Of a DNA stretch of 64,000 bases, positions 8,445 to 18,610 are shown piece by piece (position 1 is the stretch's first letter; each line of letters begins with the position of its first letter). The translations under genes and the position numbers were made by a program. The DNA is from Pseudomonas nunensis. Its GTDB lineage: Bacteria; Pseudomonadota; Gammaproteobacteria; Pseudomonadales; Pseudomonadaceae. The notes beneath the pieces were generated by a model that worked only from the letters and a program-made list of their open reading frames with translations, searched no databases and had not been told where the DNA came from. Location of the stretch: contig NZ_CP101125.1 in NCBI RefSeq assembly GCF_024296925.1, positions 3,350,501 to 3,414,500 of the forward strand, written 5' to 3'.

Positions 8445-9689
8445 TCAGTCGACCTTGGACACAGCGGTCAGCCACTCGCGGCCCTTGAGCATGCCGTTCC
8501 AGTAGAACCACGGCAGCAGGCTCGCCTTGAGCCACCACGCGGAACGACGCGGCACGGTCGGGTCGAGGGGAAAGGTCGGCAGCAACTTTCCGGCATAGCC
8601 GAATTCGGCGAGGATCACCTTGCCCTTCTCCACCGTCAGCGGGCAGGAACCGTAGCCGTCGTACTTGAGCGGCAATGGTTGTTGCTTGCGCAGGGCCAGC
8701 AGGTTTTCCGCGACCACCACGATTTGCTTGCGCACGGCGGCAGCGGTTTTTGCGTTGCAGGTGGAGCAGATATCGCCTATGCCAAACACCTCGGGATAAC
8801 GCACATGTTGCAGCGTGTGCATGTTGACTTCGCACCAGCCGGCGGCGTCGGCCAAGGGGCTTTGCTTGATAAAATCCGGGGACACTTGCGGCGGCACGAC
8901 GTGCAGCAGGTCGAAGGTTTTCTCTTCAATCGTCACCGTGCCGTCAGCATCCTTGACCTCGAACCACGCGCTTTTCGCTGGGCCATCGACCTTGATCAGG
9001 TTGGAAGTGAAGGCCAGCCGGGCGTTGTATTTTTCGATGTATTTCATCAGCGGCGGCACGAAGGTCGGCACGCCGAACAACGCGGCACCGGCCAGGTTGA
9101 ACTCGACGTCGATGTTGTTCAGCACGCCGCTTTTCAACCAGTGATCGCAGGACAGGTACAGCGCCTTTTGCGGCGCCCCGGCGCATTTGATCGGGATCGG
9201 AGGCTGGGTAAAGATCGCCTTGCCGCCGCGCAAACCCTTGACCAGTTCCCAGGTGTAGGCCGCGTGTTGATAGCTGTAGTTGGAGGTCACGCCGTGCTGG
9301 CCGAGGGTTTCCTGCAAGCCTTCGATCTTCTCCCAGGCCAGGCGCAGGCCGGGGCAGACGATGAGGTTTTGGTAACCGACGGTGCGGCCGTCGTCGAGGG
9401 TCAGGTGTTTGCTGTCGGCGGCGATGTCAGTGACGGCGGCTTGCAGCCACGTGGCTTGATGCGGCATCACGCTGGCCATTGAACGCACGGTGTCTTCCAG
9501 CGCATAGGCGCCACCACCGACCAGGGTCCAGGCAGGTTGATAGAAGTGTTGGGCGTTGGGTTCGATAACGGTGATGTTTAACGACGGGTCGCGCTTGAGC
9601 AGGCTGGCGACAAAACCAATCCCTGCCGTGCCGCCGCCTATCACCACGATATCTGCACTGATGGTTGGGCCCCAGTGTTGATCGTTCAT
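8445..9689 (-). CDS. Sulfide:quinone oxidoreductase-like FAD/NAD(P) flavoprotein
   Basis: A 414-residue flavoprotein. The ATG at 9689 has AAGGAACAACCT upstream, better than the longer frame to 9719. It begins with a Rossmann dinucleotide site (IVVIGGGTAGIGF, about residues 12-24) and has FYQPAWTLVGGGAY, typical of the sulfide:quinone reductase (SQR) branch. Cysteines at CAGAPQKALYLSCD and ICSTCN could include the redox pair that takes electrons from sulfide. It would oxidise H2S to persulfide at the membrane and pass electrons to quinone. Co-transcription with a TauE exporter and proximity to the BigR/Blh pair support a sulfide-detoxification module. Confidence 0.85.
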   Translation of the reverse strand: MNDQHWGPTISADIVVIGGGTAGIGFVASLLKRDPSLNITVIEPNAQHFYQPAWTLVGGGAYALEDTVRSMASVMPHQATWLQAAVTDIAADSKHLTLDDGRTVGYQNLIVCPGLRLAWEKIEGLQETLGQHGVTSNYSYQHAAYTWELVKGLRGGKAIFTQPPIPIKCAGAPQKALYLSCDHWLKSGVLNNIDVEFNLAGAALFGVPTFVPPLMKYIEKYNARLAFTSNLIKVDGPAKSAWFEVKDADGTVTIEEKTFDLLHVVPPQVSPDFIKQSPLADAAGWCEVNMHTLQHVRYPEVFGIGDICSTCNAKTAAAVRKQIVVVAENLLALRKQQPLPLKYDGYGSCPLTVEKGKVILAEFGYAGKLLPTFPLDPTVPRRSAWWLKASLLPWFYWNGMLKGREWLTAVSKVD

Positions 9690-9743
9690 AGGTTGTTCCT
9701 TTTGTACTGCTGCACGCATTTAGTCAGGTCAGGCACGCTCTGT

Positions 9744-9988
9744 GTAGCAGCTGCCGAGGTACGAGGCAGCGTTCGCTCGTAGCAGCTGCCGAGGTACGAG
9801 GCTGCGTTCGCTCGTAGCAGCTGCCGAGGTACGAGGCTGCGTTCGGCTGCGAAGCAGTCGTAAAACCTGAGCACGCGGTTTACCTGAAACACCGCGCCGC
9901 CTGATTTTACGACTGCTTCGCAGCCGAACGCAGCCTCGTGCCTCGACAGCTGCTACATCGGCCGAACGCAGCCTTCGGCAGCTGCTAC
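9744..9988. repeat. REP-like element with three tandem 35-bp left arms
   Basis: The 310-base gap upstream of the SQR-like gene is mostly repeat. A 35-bp unit beginning GTAGCAGCTGCCGAGGTACG is present three times in direct tandem (starts 9744, 9779, 9814), followed by a spacer and complementary right arms ending near 9956 and 9988. The first copy differs at one base (GGCAGCG for GGCTGCG). No gene is evident. Confidence 0.88.
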
Positions 9989-9999
9989 AACGGGCATCG

Positions 10000-10335
10000 T
10001 CATGCAAAGCTTTTCAGTACCGCTCCGCAATATAGGCCGGACAGGGTCTTCATTACTTGGATCACTTCGTGACTGGCCAAGCCGTAGAAAATGTATTTGC
10101 CTTCGCGGCGAGTCGCGACCAGGCCTTCATCGCGCAGGATGCCCAGCTGTTGGGACAGTGTGGGCTGGCGCACGCCGGTCATGGTTTCCAGTTCGCCGAC
10201 ATTGCGTTCGCCCTGGGTCAACTGGCAGAGGATCAGCAAGCGATCTTCGTTGGCCAAAGCCTTGAGCAGCGCGCAAGCTTTGGAGGCTGAAGCGCGTAGT
10301 TGGGCGACTTCACATTCGGTCAGACTGGATTGCAT
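10000..10335 (-). CDS. bigR: ArsR-family persulfide-sensing repressor, BigR/SqrR type
   Basis: A winged-helix ArsR-family regulator of 111 residues from the ATG at 10335; the frame stays open to a TTG at 10398, but starting there would place the operator inside the gene. The recognition helix lies in VRQPTLSQQLGILRDEGLV, followed by the beta-wing TRREGKYIFYGL. Cys37 (LLILCQL) and Cys103 (GLYCG) are 66 residues apart, exactly the spacing of the SqrR Cys41/Cys107 and BigR Cys42/Cys108 pairs that form a tetrasulfide or disulfide with persulfides. It is divergent from the Blh dioxygenase with a palindrome between, so it likely represses both directions until sulfide stress. Confidence 0.88.
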   Translation of the reverse strand: MQSSLTECEVAQLRASASKACALLKALANEDRLLILCQLTQGERNVGELETMTGVRQPTLSQQLGILRDEGLVATRREGKYIFYGLASHEVIQVMKTLSGLYCGAVLKSFA

Positions 10336-10372
10336 TTGCAGGATGCCTTCGACGTCACTTAAGCTGCAGACA

Positions 10373-10388
10373 TTATGTGTAAACATAA
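10373..10388. promoter_or_regulatory. Candidate BigR operator
   Basis: A perfect AT-rich inverted repeat, TTATGT-GTAA-ACATAA, lies between the divergent bigR start (10335) and the Blh start (10440). Its size and position fit an ArsR-dimer operator controlling both genes. Confidence 0.72.
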
Positions 10389-10439
10389 AGTGTTGCAACC
10401 GGTTACTGTCTTCCTACCCTTTTCACAGGTCCGTGTCCC

Positions 10440-11303
10440 ATGCCCGCGCTGATTGAAGCCTTCCTCGACCCCGCCTCGTCGACCTACAGCTACGTCGTCT
10501 ACGAGCAGGACGGCGGGTACTGCGCAATCGTCGACCCGGTGCTCGATTACGACCCGGCCGCCGGGCGCACCACCACGGTCCAGGCCGACCGCGTGATCGC
10601 TTTCGTGCGCGCCCATCAGTTGCAAGTGCAATGGCTGCTGGAAACCCACGCCCACGCCGATCACCTGTCCGCCGCGCCGTATCTGCGCCGGGAACTGGGC
10701 GGGAAGATTGCGATTGGTCAGTCGATCAGTAAGGTTCAGGGCGTGTTCAAGACCCTGTTCAATCTGGAGCCGGAATTCTGTGTGGACGGCTCGCAGTTCG
10801 ATCACCTGTTCGCGCCGAACGAATCGTTCATGATCGGCAACCTCAAGGCAACTGGCCTGCACGTGCCCGGCCATACGCCGGCGGACATGGCGTATTTGAT
10901 CGATGGCGATGTGATTCTAGTAGGCGACACGCTGTTCATGCCGGATGTCGGAACCGCGCGTTGCGACTTCCCCGGTGGCAATGCCAATCAAATGTTCGCC
11001 TCGATCCAGAAGTTGCTGGCCTTCCCCGCTGGCGTGCGGCTTTACGTTTGCCACGATTATCCGCCCGAGGGGCGTGAACCGCAGTGCCAGACCACGGTGG
11101 GCGAGCAGCGCCAGGGCAACATTCATGTGCATGACGGGATTGATGAAGCGGCGTTTGTTGCCATGCGAACCCAGCGTGATGCCGGGTTGGGCATGCCGAA
11201 TCTGTTGCTGCCAGCGATTCAGGTGAATGTGCGGGCGGGGAATATGCCGCCGGCTGAGGACAATGGCGTGACGTACCTGAAAATCCCCCTGAACAAACTC
11301 TGA
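10440..11303 (+). CDS. Blh/ETHE1-type persulfide dioxygenase (metallo-beta-lactamase fold)
   Basis: A 287-residue MBL-fold enzyme. Metal ligands are visible in THAHADHLSA (about residues 66-75), VPGHTPADMAY and VGDTLFMPDVGTARCDFPGG, with the last His in VCHDYPP. The arrangement matches ETHE1-type non-heme iron persulfide dioxygenases, which oxidise glutathione persulfide to sulfite and glutathione. The neighbouring divergent BigR-type repressor, the SQR-like protein and a sulfite exporter complete a sulfide-to-sulfite route. It also resembles Blh of Xylella and Agrobacterium. Known role of the family: sulfide detoxification, needed in biofilm and low oxygen. Confidence 0.9.
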   Translation: MPALIEAFLDPASSTYSYVVYEQDGGYCAIVDPVLDYDPAAGRTTTVQADRVIAFVRAHQLQVQWLLETHAHADHLSAAPYLRRELGGKIAIGQSISKVQGVFKTLFNLEPEFCVDGSQFDHLFAPNESFMIGNLKATGLHVPGHTPADMAYLIDGDVILVGDTLFMPDVGTARCDFPGGNANQMFASIQKLLAFPAGVRLYVCHDYPPEGREPQCQTTVGEQRQGNIHVHDGIDEAAFVAMRTQRDAGLGMPNLLLPAIQVNVRAGNMPPAEDNGVTYLKIPLNKL

Positions 11304-11306
11304 CCC

Positions 11307-11452
11307 GTAGCAGCTGTCGAGCCCCGCGAGGCAGCGTTCGGCGGCGAAGCCGTCGCAAAATCCGCAACAGTGCTCTTTCAGGTAAACCGCGTTGAATGGA
11401 TTACGACGGCTTCGCCGCCGAACGCTGCCTCGCGGTGCTCGACAGCTGCTAC
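11307..11452. repeat. REP-like palindrome pair, GTAGCAGCTG family
   Basis: Left arm GTAGCAGCTGTCGAGCCCCG and a complementary right arm ending CAGCTGCTAC enclose a spacer, between the convergent Blh and bkdR genes. It probably serves both as a transcript-end hairpin. Confidence 0.85.
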
Positions 11453-11464
11453 AGGGGAATGCGT

Positions 11465-11953
11465 TTAGGTGCCGAGGGTTAACCCATTCGCCGGCAACGG
11501 CAGTGCGGTTTTGTAGCGCACTTGTTTGAGTGCGAAGCTTGAGCGGATGTTGGCGACGCCGGGGACTTTGGTGAGGAAATCCATCATGAAACGCTCCAAC
11601 GACTGAATCGTCGGCACCAACACCCGGATCAGATAATCCGGATCCCCCGCCATCAAGTAGCACTCCATCACTTCCGGGCGATCCGAAATCGCCTCTTCGA
11701 AATGCGCCAGCGCCTCTTCCACCTGCTTCTCCAGGCTGACGTGGATGAACACATTCACGTGCAGCCCCAGCAGGTCGGCGTCCAATAGCGTCACTTGCTC
11801 GCGAATCAGCCCCAATTCCTCCATCGCCTTGACCCGGTTGAAACACGGGGTCGGCGACAGGTTCACCGAACGGGCGAGGTCGGCGTTGGTGATGCGGGCA
11901 TTCTCCTGAAGGCTGTTGAGAATGCCGATATCGGTACGGTCCAGTTTGCGCAT
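11465..11953 (-). CDS. bkdR: Lrp/AsnC-type activator BkdR of the branched-chain keto-acid dehydrogenase operon
   Basis: A 162-residue Lrp-family regulator: N-terminal helix-turn-helix (about 5-55; [20 protein letters not shown]) and a C-terminal RAM ligand-binding domain (about 65-145; [13 protein letters not shown]). It starts at the ATG at 11953, divergent from bkdA1. In P. putida, BkdR activates bkdA1A2B-lpdV in response to branched-chain amino acids. The same arrangement here makes the assignment secure. The 186-base divergent region is AT-rich near bkdR (TTTTTGTTTATGC), as expected for an Lrp-type binding region. Confidence 0.93.
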   Translation of the reverse strand: MRKLDRTDIGILNSLQENARITNADLARSVNLSPTPCFNRVKAMEELGLIREQVTLLDADLLGLHVNVFIHVSLEKQVEEALAHFEEAISDRPEVMECYLMAGDPDYLIRVLVPTIQSLERFMMDFLTKVPGVANIRSSFALKQVRYKTALPLPANGLTLGT

Positions 11954-12094
11954 GAGACAAAACCACCTGTTATTTTTGTTTATGCAGATTTTTTATCCTC
12001 AAATGATCGCCAACGCAACGAAACACAGATAAATATTCTCCTGCGCCGGGCCTATGATGTTTGTAGGACAAGATTTCCATCACCCATGGAATGA

Positions 12095-13375
<1,281 letters not shown>

Positions 13376-13376
13376 C

Positions 13377-14435
13377 ATGAACGACCACAACACCAGCATT
13401 GAATTGGAAACCGCCATGACCACGACCACCATGACCATGATCCAGGCCCTGCGCTCGGCCATGGACGTGATGCTTGAGCGCGACGACAACGTCGTCGTAT
13501 TCGGTCAGGACGTGGGTTACTTCGGCGGCGTGTTCCGTTGCACCGAAGGCTTGCAGAGCAAGTACGGCACCTCCCGCGTCTTCGATGCGCCGATCTCCGA
13601 AAGCGGGATCGTCGGCGTCGCGGTGGGCATGGGCGCCTACGGTCTGCGCCCGGTGGCCGAGATTCAGTTCGCCGACTACGTGTACCCGGCGTCGGACCAG
13701 ATCATTTCCGAAGCCGCGCGCCTGCGTTATCGCTCGGCCGGTGAGTTCACCGCTCCGATGACGCTGCGCATGCCTTGCGGCGGCGGCATCTACGGCGGCC
13801 AGACCCACAGCCAGAGCATCGAGGCGATGTTCACTCAGGTCTGCGGCTTGCGCACGGTCATGCCGTCCAATCCCTACGATGCCAAAGGCTTGCTGATCGC
13901 CTCCATCGAAAACGATGACCCGGTGATCTTCCTCGAGCCAAAACGCCTCTACAACGGCCCGTTCGACGGCCACCACGACCGCCCGGTAACCCCGTGGTCG
14001 AAGCACCCGGCCGCGCAAGTGCCGGACGGCTACTACACCGTGCCACTGGACGTCGCCGCCATCGCCCGCCCGGGCAAGGAAGTGACCATCCTGACCTACG
14101 GCACCACGGTCTATGTGTCGCAAGTCGCCGCTGAAGAAAGCGGTGTCGACGCGGAAGTCATCGACCTACGCAGCCTGTGGCCGCTGGACCTTGAAACCAT
14201 CGTCAAATCCGTGAAGAAAACCGGTCGCTGCGTGATCGTTCACGAAGCCACCCGTACTTGCGGTTTCGGTGCGGAGCTGGTCGCGCTGGTGCAAGAGCAT
14301 TGCTTCCACTACCTGGAAGCGCCGATCGAACGCGTCACCGGTTGGGACACTCCCTACCCGCACGCGCAAGAGTGGGCGTATTTCCCAGGGCCGTCCCGAG
14401 TGGGCGCGGCGTTGAAACGGGTTATGGAGGTCTGA
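13377..14435 (+). CDS. bkdA2: Branched-chain 2-oxoacid dehydrogenase E1 beta subunit
   Basis: A 352-residue E1-beta with the transketolase-like pyrimidine-binding domain (about 20-195; GQDVGYFGGVFRCTEGL) and a C-terminal transketolase domain (about 215-340; EVIDLRSLWPLD, VHEATRTCGFGAE). It pairs with BkdA1 to form the alpha2beta2 decarboxylase. The ATG at 13377 is one base after the bkdA1 stop. A second ATG at 13414 is possible but the first matches the known Pseudomonas N-terminus. It abuts bkdB directly. Confidence 0.96.
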   Translation: MNDHNTSIELETAMTTTTMTMIQALRSAMDVMLERDDNVVVFGQDVGYFGGVFRCTEGLQSKYGTSRVFDAPISESGIVGVAVGMGAYGLRPVAEIQFADYVYPASDQIISEAARLRYRSAGEFTAPMTLRMPCGGGIYGGQTHSQSIEAMFTQVCGLRTVMPSNPYDAKGLLIASIENDDPVIFLEPKRLYNGPFDGHHDRPVTPWSKHPAAQVPDGYYTVPLDVAAIARPGKEVTILTYGTTVYVSQVAAEESGVDAEVIDLRSLWPLDLETIVKSVKKTGRCVIVHEATRTCGFGAELVALVQEHCFHYLEAPIERVTGWDTPYPHAQEWAYFPGPSRVGAALKRVMEV

Positions 14436-15707
14436 ATGGGCACGCACGTTATTAAAATGCCGGACATTGGTGAAGGCATTGCAGAAGTTGAATTGACGGT
14501 GTGGCACGTCAAGGTTGGCGACATGGTCGTCGAAGATCAGGTGCTGGCCGATGTGATGACCGACAAGGCGATAGTCGACATCCCTTCGCCGGTGCACGGC
14601 AAGGTGATTGCGTTGGGCGGCCAGCCTGGCGAGGTCATGGCGGTCGGCAGCATTCTGATCAGCATTGAAGTCGAAGGCGCGGGCAACGTTAAAGAGTCCG
14701 CGCAGCCTGTTGCTGCTGTTAAAGAAGCACCGGTTGCAGCGCCTGCAAAAGTTGAAGCCGTCGCTGAAAGCAAGCCTGTAGCAGCGCCACGCCCAGCGGT
14801 TTGTCAGGGCCCGATGGTTGCCCGTGAAGCCGACGAACGTCCGCTGGCCTCGCCGGCCGTGCGCAAACATGCGCTGGACCTCGGCATCCAGTTGCGCCTG
14901 GTGCGTGGCACTGGCCCTGCTGGTCGCGTGCTGCATGAAGACCTCGACGCGTACCTGGCTCAAGGTGAGTCGAATGCCTCGGCACCGGTGGCGGCGTACG
15001 CCCAGCGCACCGGCGAACAGCAAATCCCGGTGATCGGCATGCGCCGCAAAATCGCCCAGCGCATGCAGGACGCCACCCAGCGCGCCGCACACTTCAGTTA
15101 TGTCGAAGAAATCGACGTCACCGCCGTGGAAGAACTGCGCGCCCACCTGAACGAAAAACATGGCGCGACTCGCGGCAAGCTGACTTTGCTGCCGTTCCTG
15201 GTTCGTGCCCTGGTGGTTGCCCTGCGTGACTTCCCGCAGATCAACGCCCGTTACGACGACGAAGCCCAGGTCATCACCCGCCTTGGCGCGGTGCATGTCG
15301 GCGTCGCCACCCAAAGCGATATTGGCTTGATGGTGCCGGTGGTGCGTCACGCCGAAGCTCGCAGCTTGTGGGACAGCGCGCAGGAAATCTCGCGCTTGGC
15401 CACCGCCGCGCGTAATGGCAAGGCCAGCCGCGATGAGCTGTCCGGCTCGACCATCACCCTGACCAGCCTCGGCGCGTTGGGCGGCATTGTCAGCACGCCC
15501 GTTTTGAACCTGCCGGAAGTGGCGATCGTCGGCGTGAACAAAATCGTCGAACGCCCGATGGTAGTCAAAGGCCAGATCGTGATTCGCAAGATGATGAACC
15601 TCTCCAGCTCCTTCGATCACCGCGTGGTCGATGGCATGGACGCGGCGCAATTCATCCAGGCCATTCGTGGCCTGCTCGAACAACCCGCCACCCTGTTCGT
15701 GGAGTAA
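14436..15707 (+). CDS. bkdB: Branched-chain 2-oxoacid dehydrogenase E2 (dihydrolipoyl acyltransferase)
   Basis: A 423-residue E2 core subunit. One N-terminal lipoyl domain (about 3-78) carries the lipoylated Lys44 in MTDKAIVDIP. An Ala/Val/Pro-rich linker (about 85-125) leads to the peripheral subunit-binding domain (SPAVRKHALDLGI, about 135-170), another linker, and the catalytic domain (about 195-423) with the active-site DHRVVDG near the C-terminus. It transfers the branched acyl group to CoA. It starts right after the bkdA2 stop and is followed by lpdV. Confidence 0.96.
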   Translation: MGTHVIKMPDIGEGIAEVELTVWHVKVGDMVVEDQVLADVMTDKAIVDIPSPVHGKVIALGGQPGEVMAVGSILISIEVEGAGNVKESAQPVAAVKEAPVAAPAKVEAVAESKPVAAPRPAVCQGPMVAREADERPLASPAVRKHALDLGIQLRLVRGTGPAGRVLHEDLDAYLAQGESNASAPVAAYAQRTGEQQIPVIGMRRKIAQRMQDATQRAAHFSYVEEIDVTAVEELRAHLNEKHGATRGKLTLLPFLVRALVVALRDFPQINARYDDEAQVITRLGAVHVGVATQSDIGLMVPVVRHAEARSLWDSAQEISRLATAARNGKASRDELSGSTITLTSLGALGGIVSTPVLNLPEVAIVGVNKIVERPMVVKGQIVIRKMMNLSSSFDHRVVDGMDAAQFIQAIRGLLEQPATLFVE

Positions 15708-15710
15708 GAG

Positions 15711-17093
15711 ATGCAAAACTTGAACACCACGCTGCTGATCATCGGCGGCGGTCCTGGCGGTTATGTGACGGCGATTCGTGCCGGCCAGCTGGGCATCTCG
15801 ACCATTCTGGTGGAAGGCGAATCGTTGGGCGGCACCTGCCTGAACATCGGCTGCATTCCATCGAAGGCGCTGATTCACGTTGCCGAACAATTTCACCAGA
15901 CACAGCATCACAGTCAGCATTCAGCCCTGGGCATCAGCGTTTCGGCGCCGACCCTCGACATCACCAAAAGCGTCGAGTGGAAGGATGGCATCGTTGATCG
16001 CCTGACCACTGGCGTCTCGGCGCTGCTGAAGAAGCACAAGGTCCAAGTCATTCAAGGCTGGGCGAAGGTGATCGACGGCAAGACCGTTGAAGTCGGTGAC
16101 ACGCGGATTCAATGCGAACACCTGGTGCTGGCCACCGGTTCGAAAAGCGTGAACCTGCCGATGCTGCCGATTGGCGGGCCGATCATTTCGTCCACCGAGG
16201 CGCTGGCACCGAAGTCCGTGCCTAAACGGCTGATCGTGGTCGGCGGCGGGTACATCGGCTTGGAGCTGGGGATTGCCTATCGCAAGCTCGGCGCCGAGGT
16301 CAGCGTGGTCGAGGCTCAGGATCGCATCCTGCCAGCTTATGACGCCGAACTGACGCATCCGGTGCACGAAGCGCTGAAGCAACTCGGCGTGAAGCTTTAC
16401 TTGAAACACAGCGTTCAAGGCTTTGATTCAGCTAGTAATACACTGCAAGTTCAGGATCCGGATGGCGACATTTTGAATCTGGAAACCGATCAGGTATTGG
16501 TCGCAGTCGGCCGCAAGCCGAACACCCAGGGCTGGAACCTCGAAGGCCTGAATCTGGCGATGAACGGTTCGGCGATCAAGATCGACAACCGCTGCCAGAC
16601 CAGTATGCGCAACGTCTACGCCATCGGCGACCTGAGCGGCGAACCGATGCTCGCGCACCGGGCCATGGCCCAGGGCGAGATGGTCGCCGAGCTGATCAGC
16701 GGCAAAACCCGCGAGTTCAACCCTACCGCCATTGCCGCCGTGTGCTTCACCGACCCGGAACTGGTGGTGGTCGGCAAGACTCCGGACGAGGCGAAAGCTG
16801 CCGGCCTGGACTGCATCGTTTCCAGCTTCCCGTTCGCAGCGAATGGCCGGGCGATGACGCTGGAATCGAAAACCGGCTTCGTGCGGGTGATCGCTCGTCG
16901 GGACAATCACCTGATTGTGGGCTGGCAAGCGGTGGGTGTTGGCGTGTCGGAGTTGTCAACGGCGTTCGGCCAGAGCCTGGAAATGGGCGCACGGCTGGAA
17001 GACATCGCCGGCACCATCCATGCGCATCCGACGCTGGGTGAGGCGGTGCAGGAAGCGGCGTTGCGTGCTTTGGGACATGCGCTGCACCTCTAA
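15711..17093 (+). CDS. lpdV: Dihydrolipoyl dehydrogenase specific to branched-chain keto-acid dehydrogenase (LPD-Val)
   Basis: A 460-residue E3 flavoprotein: FAD site [16 protein letters not shown] (about 10-25), redox disulfide Cys43-Cys48 in [18 protein letters not shown] site [12 protein letters not shown] (about 180), and the C-terminal His-Glu dyad in [10 protein letters not shown]. It reoxidises the lipoyl group of BkdB with NAD+. It begins three bases after bkdB and ends the operon; a REP-like palindrome follows. Confidence 0.96.
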   Translation: MQNLNTTLLIIGGGPGGYVTAIRAGQLGISTILVEGESLGGTCLNIGCIPSKALIHVAEQFHQTQHHSQHSALGISVSAPTLDITKSVEWKDGIVDRLTTGVSALLKKHKVQVIQGWAKVIDGKTVEVGDTRIQCEHLVLATGSKSVNLPMLPIGGPIISSTEALAPKSVPKRLIVVGGGYIGLELGIAYRKLGAEVSVVEAQDRILPAYDAELTHPVHEALKQLGVKLYLKHSVQGFDSASNTLQVQDPDGDILNLETDQVLVAVGRKPNTQGWNLEGLNLAMNGSAIKIDNRCQTSMRNVYAIGDLSGEPMLAHRAMAQGEMVAELISGKTREFNPTAIAAVCFTDPELVVVGKTPDEAKAAGLDCIVSSFPFAANGRAMTLESKTGFVRVIARRDNHLIVGWQAVGVGVSELSTAFGQSLEMGARLEDIAGTIHAHPTLGEAVQEAALRALGHALHL

Positions 17094-17109
17094 AACCACA
17101 CCGATCCCT

Positions 17110-17255
17110 GTAGCAGCTGTCGAGCACCGCGAGGCAGCGTTCGGCGACGAAGTCGTCGCAAAACCATTGATCGCGTTTTTTCAGGCAGACCGAGTCAGCC
17201 GAATTACGACGACTTCGTCGCCGAACGCTGCCTCGCTCCGCTCGACAGCTGCTAC
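17110..17255. repeat. REP-like palindrome pair, GTAGCAGCTG family
   Basis: GTAGCAGCTGTCGAGCACCG and its complement enclose a spacer just after lpdV, likely limiting read-through into ilvE. Confidence 0.85.
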
Positions 17256-17285
17256 GTCGAGAGCATCGATGGTCGTGGAGATCGA

Positions 17286-17313
17286 ATTCCGGGCTGCGAA
17301 ACCACCCCGGAAT
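17286..17313. promoter_or_regulatory. Inverted repeat upstream of ilvE
   Basis: ATTCCGGG and CCCGGAAT are separated by 12 bases, about 78 bases before the ilvE start. It could be an operator or a leader hairpin; no known regulator was recognised. Confidence 0.4.
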
Positions 17314-17390
17314 GAAGTATTGTTGTCCCCATCCAAAAAACGTCAGAAGCCTTGAACCGTTTCGGCGGTTGTTAAGTGATAGAGGGTGTC

Positions 17391-18410
17391 ATGGGTAACG
17401 AAAGCATCAACTGGGACAAGCTGGGTTTTGACTACATCAAGACCGACAAACGCTATCTGTCGTACTGGCGCAATGGCGAGTGGGACGCAGGCACCCTGAC
17501 CGAAGATAACGTGCTGCACATCAGCGAAGGCTCGACTGCCCTTCACTATGGCCAGCAGTGCTTCGAAGGCATGAAGGCCTATCGTTGCAAGGACGGCTCG
17601 ATCAACCTGTTCCGCCCGGACCAGAACGCCCTGCGCATGCAGCGCAGCTGTGCACGCCTGCTGATGCCGTTCGTCGAAACCGAGCAGTTCATCGAAGCCT
17701 GCAAAGCCGTGGTTCGCGCCAACGAGCGTTTCATTCCGCCTTACGGCACCGGCGGCGCGCTGTACCTGCGTCCGTTCGTGATCGGCGTGGGTGACAACAT
17801 CGGCGTGCGTACCGCCCCCGAGTTCATCTTCTCGATTTTCTGCATTCCGGTCGGCGCCTACTTCAAGGGTGGCCTGACCCCGCACAACTTCCTGATCTCC
17901 AGCTATGACCGCGCAGCCCCACAAGGCACCGGCGCGGCCAAGGTCGGTGGCAACTACGCCGCCAGCCTGATGCCTGGCTCCCAGGCCAAGAAGGCGCACT
18001 TTGCCGACTGCATCTACCTGGACCCGATGACCCACACCAAAATCGAGGAAGTCGGCTCGGCCAACTTCTTCGGGATCACTCACGACAACAAGTTCGTCAC
18101 CCCGAACTCGCCGTCGGTACTGCCGGGCATCACCCGTCTGTCGTTGATCGAGCTGGCTAAATCGCGTCTGGGCCTGGAAGTGGTCGAAGGCGACGTGTTG
18201 ATCGACAAGCTGTCGGACTTCAAGGAAGCCGGCGCTTGCGGTACGGCTGCCGTGATCACCCCGATCGGCGGCATCAGCTACAACGACCACCTGCACGTGT
18301 TCCACAGCGAAACCGAAGTCGGCCCGGTCACCCAGAAGCTCTACAAAGAGCTGACCGGTGTACAAACCGGCGACATCGAAGCGCCAGCGGGCTGGATCGT
18401 CAAGGTTTGA
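17391..18410 (+). CDS. ilvE: Branched-chain amino acid aminotransferase
   Basis: A 339-residue fold-type IV PLP aminotransferase that interconverts Leu, Ile and Val with their keto acids. The ATG at 17391 follows GAGGGTGTC; the longer frame would use a GTG at 17376. The PLP lysine is probably Lys184 in GAAKVGGNYA. The phosphate and cofactor loops EVGSANFF and GTAAVITPIGG are present. The length and HYGQQCFEGMKAYR motif fit the longer, eukaryote-like BCAT group. It lies right after the bkd operon, so keto-acid formation and oxidation genes are adjacent, although a palindrome and its own leader suggest separate transcription. Confidence 0.93.
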   Translation: MGNESINWDKLGFDYIKTDKRYLSYWRNGEWDAGTLTEDNVLHISEGSTALHYGQQCFEGMKAYRCKDGSINLFRPDQNALRMQRSCARLLMPFVETEQFIEACKAVVRANERFIPPYGTGGALYLRPFVIGVGDNIGVRTAPEFIFSIFCIPVGAYFKGGLTPHNFLISSYDRAAPQGTGAAKVGGNYAASLMPGSQAKKAHFADCIYLDPMTHTKIEEVGSANFFGITHDNKFVTPNSPSVLPGITRLSLIELAKSRLGLEVVEGDVLIDKLSDFKEAGACGTAAVITPIGGISYNDHLHVFHSETEVGPVTQKLYKELTGVQTGDIEAPAGWIVKV

Positions 18411-18427
18411 CCTGACGCCAGCTGCAC

Positions 18428-18464
18428 AAAAGCCCTCCATTGCCTGGCAATGGGGGGCTTTTTT
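18428..18464 (+). terminator. Rho-independent terminator of ilvE
   Basis: AAGCCCTCCATTG pairs with CAATGGGGGGCTT (one G-T wobble) around a CCTGG loop, followed by a run of T, 17 bases after the ilvE stop. Confidence 0.92.
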
Positions 18465-18492
18465 ATGAGGTCCGAAGGCAATAGAGATCCCC

Positions 18493-18581
18493 TGTGGGAG
18501 CGGGCTTGCTCGCGAAGAGGCCGGTACATCCAACATAGATGTGACTGATACGCCGCCTTCGCGAGCAAGCCCGCTCCCACA
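18493..18581. repeat. REPIN, GTGGGAGCGGGCTTGCTCGCGAA family
   Basis: A left arm TGTGGGAGCGGGCTTGCTCG and a complementary right arm lie between the convergent ilvE and DUF4130 genes. Confidence 0.9.
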
Positions 18582-18610
18582 CTAATCCCGGTCGAACACA
18601 TATTCTGTGT

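Noticed and set aside
9744..9848. Short direct-repeat array resembling CRISPR or iterons
   Set aside because: Three 35-bp units without spacers are tandem copies of a REP left arm, with complementary right arms downstream.
14166..15920. 584-codon minus-strand ORF opposite bkdB
   Set aside because: Shadow of bkdB and of the start of lpdV; low complexity and no family signature.
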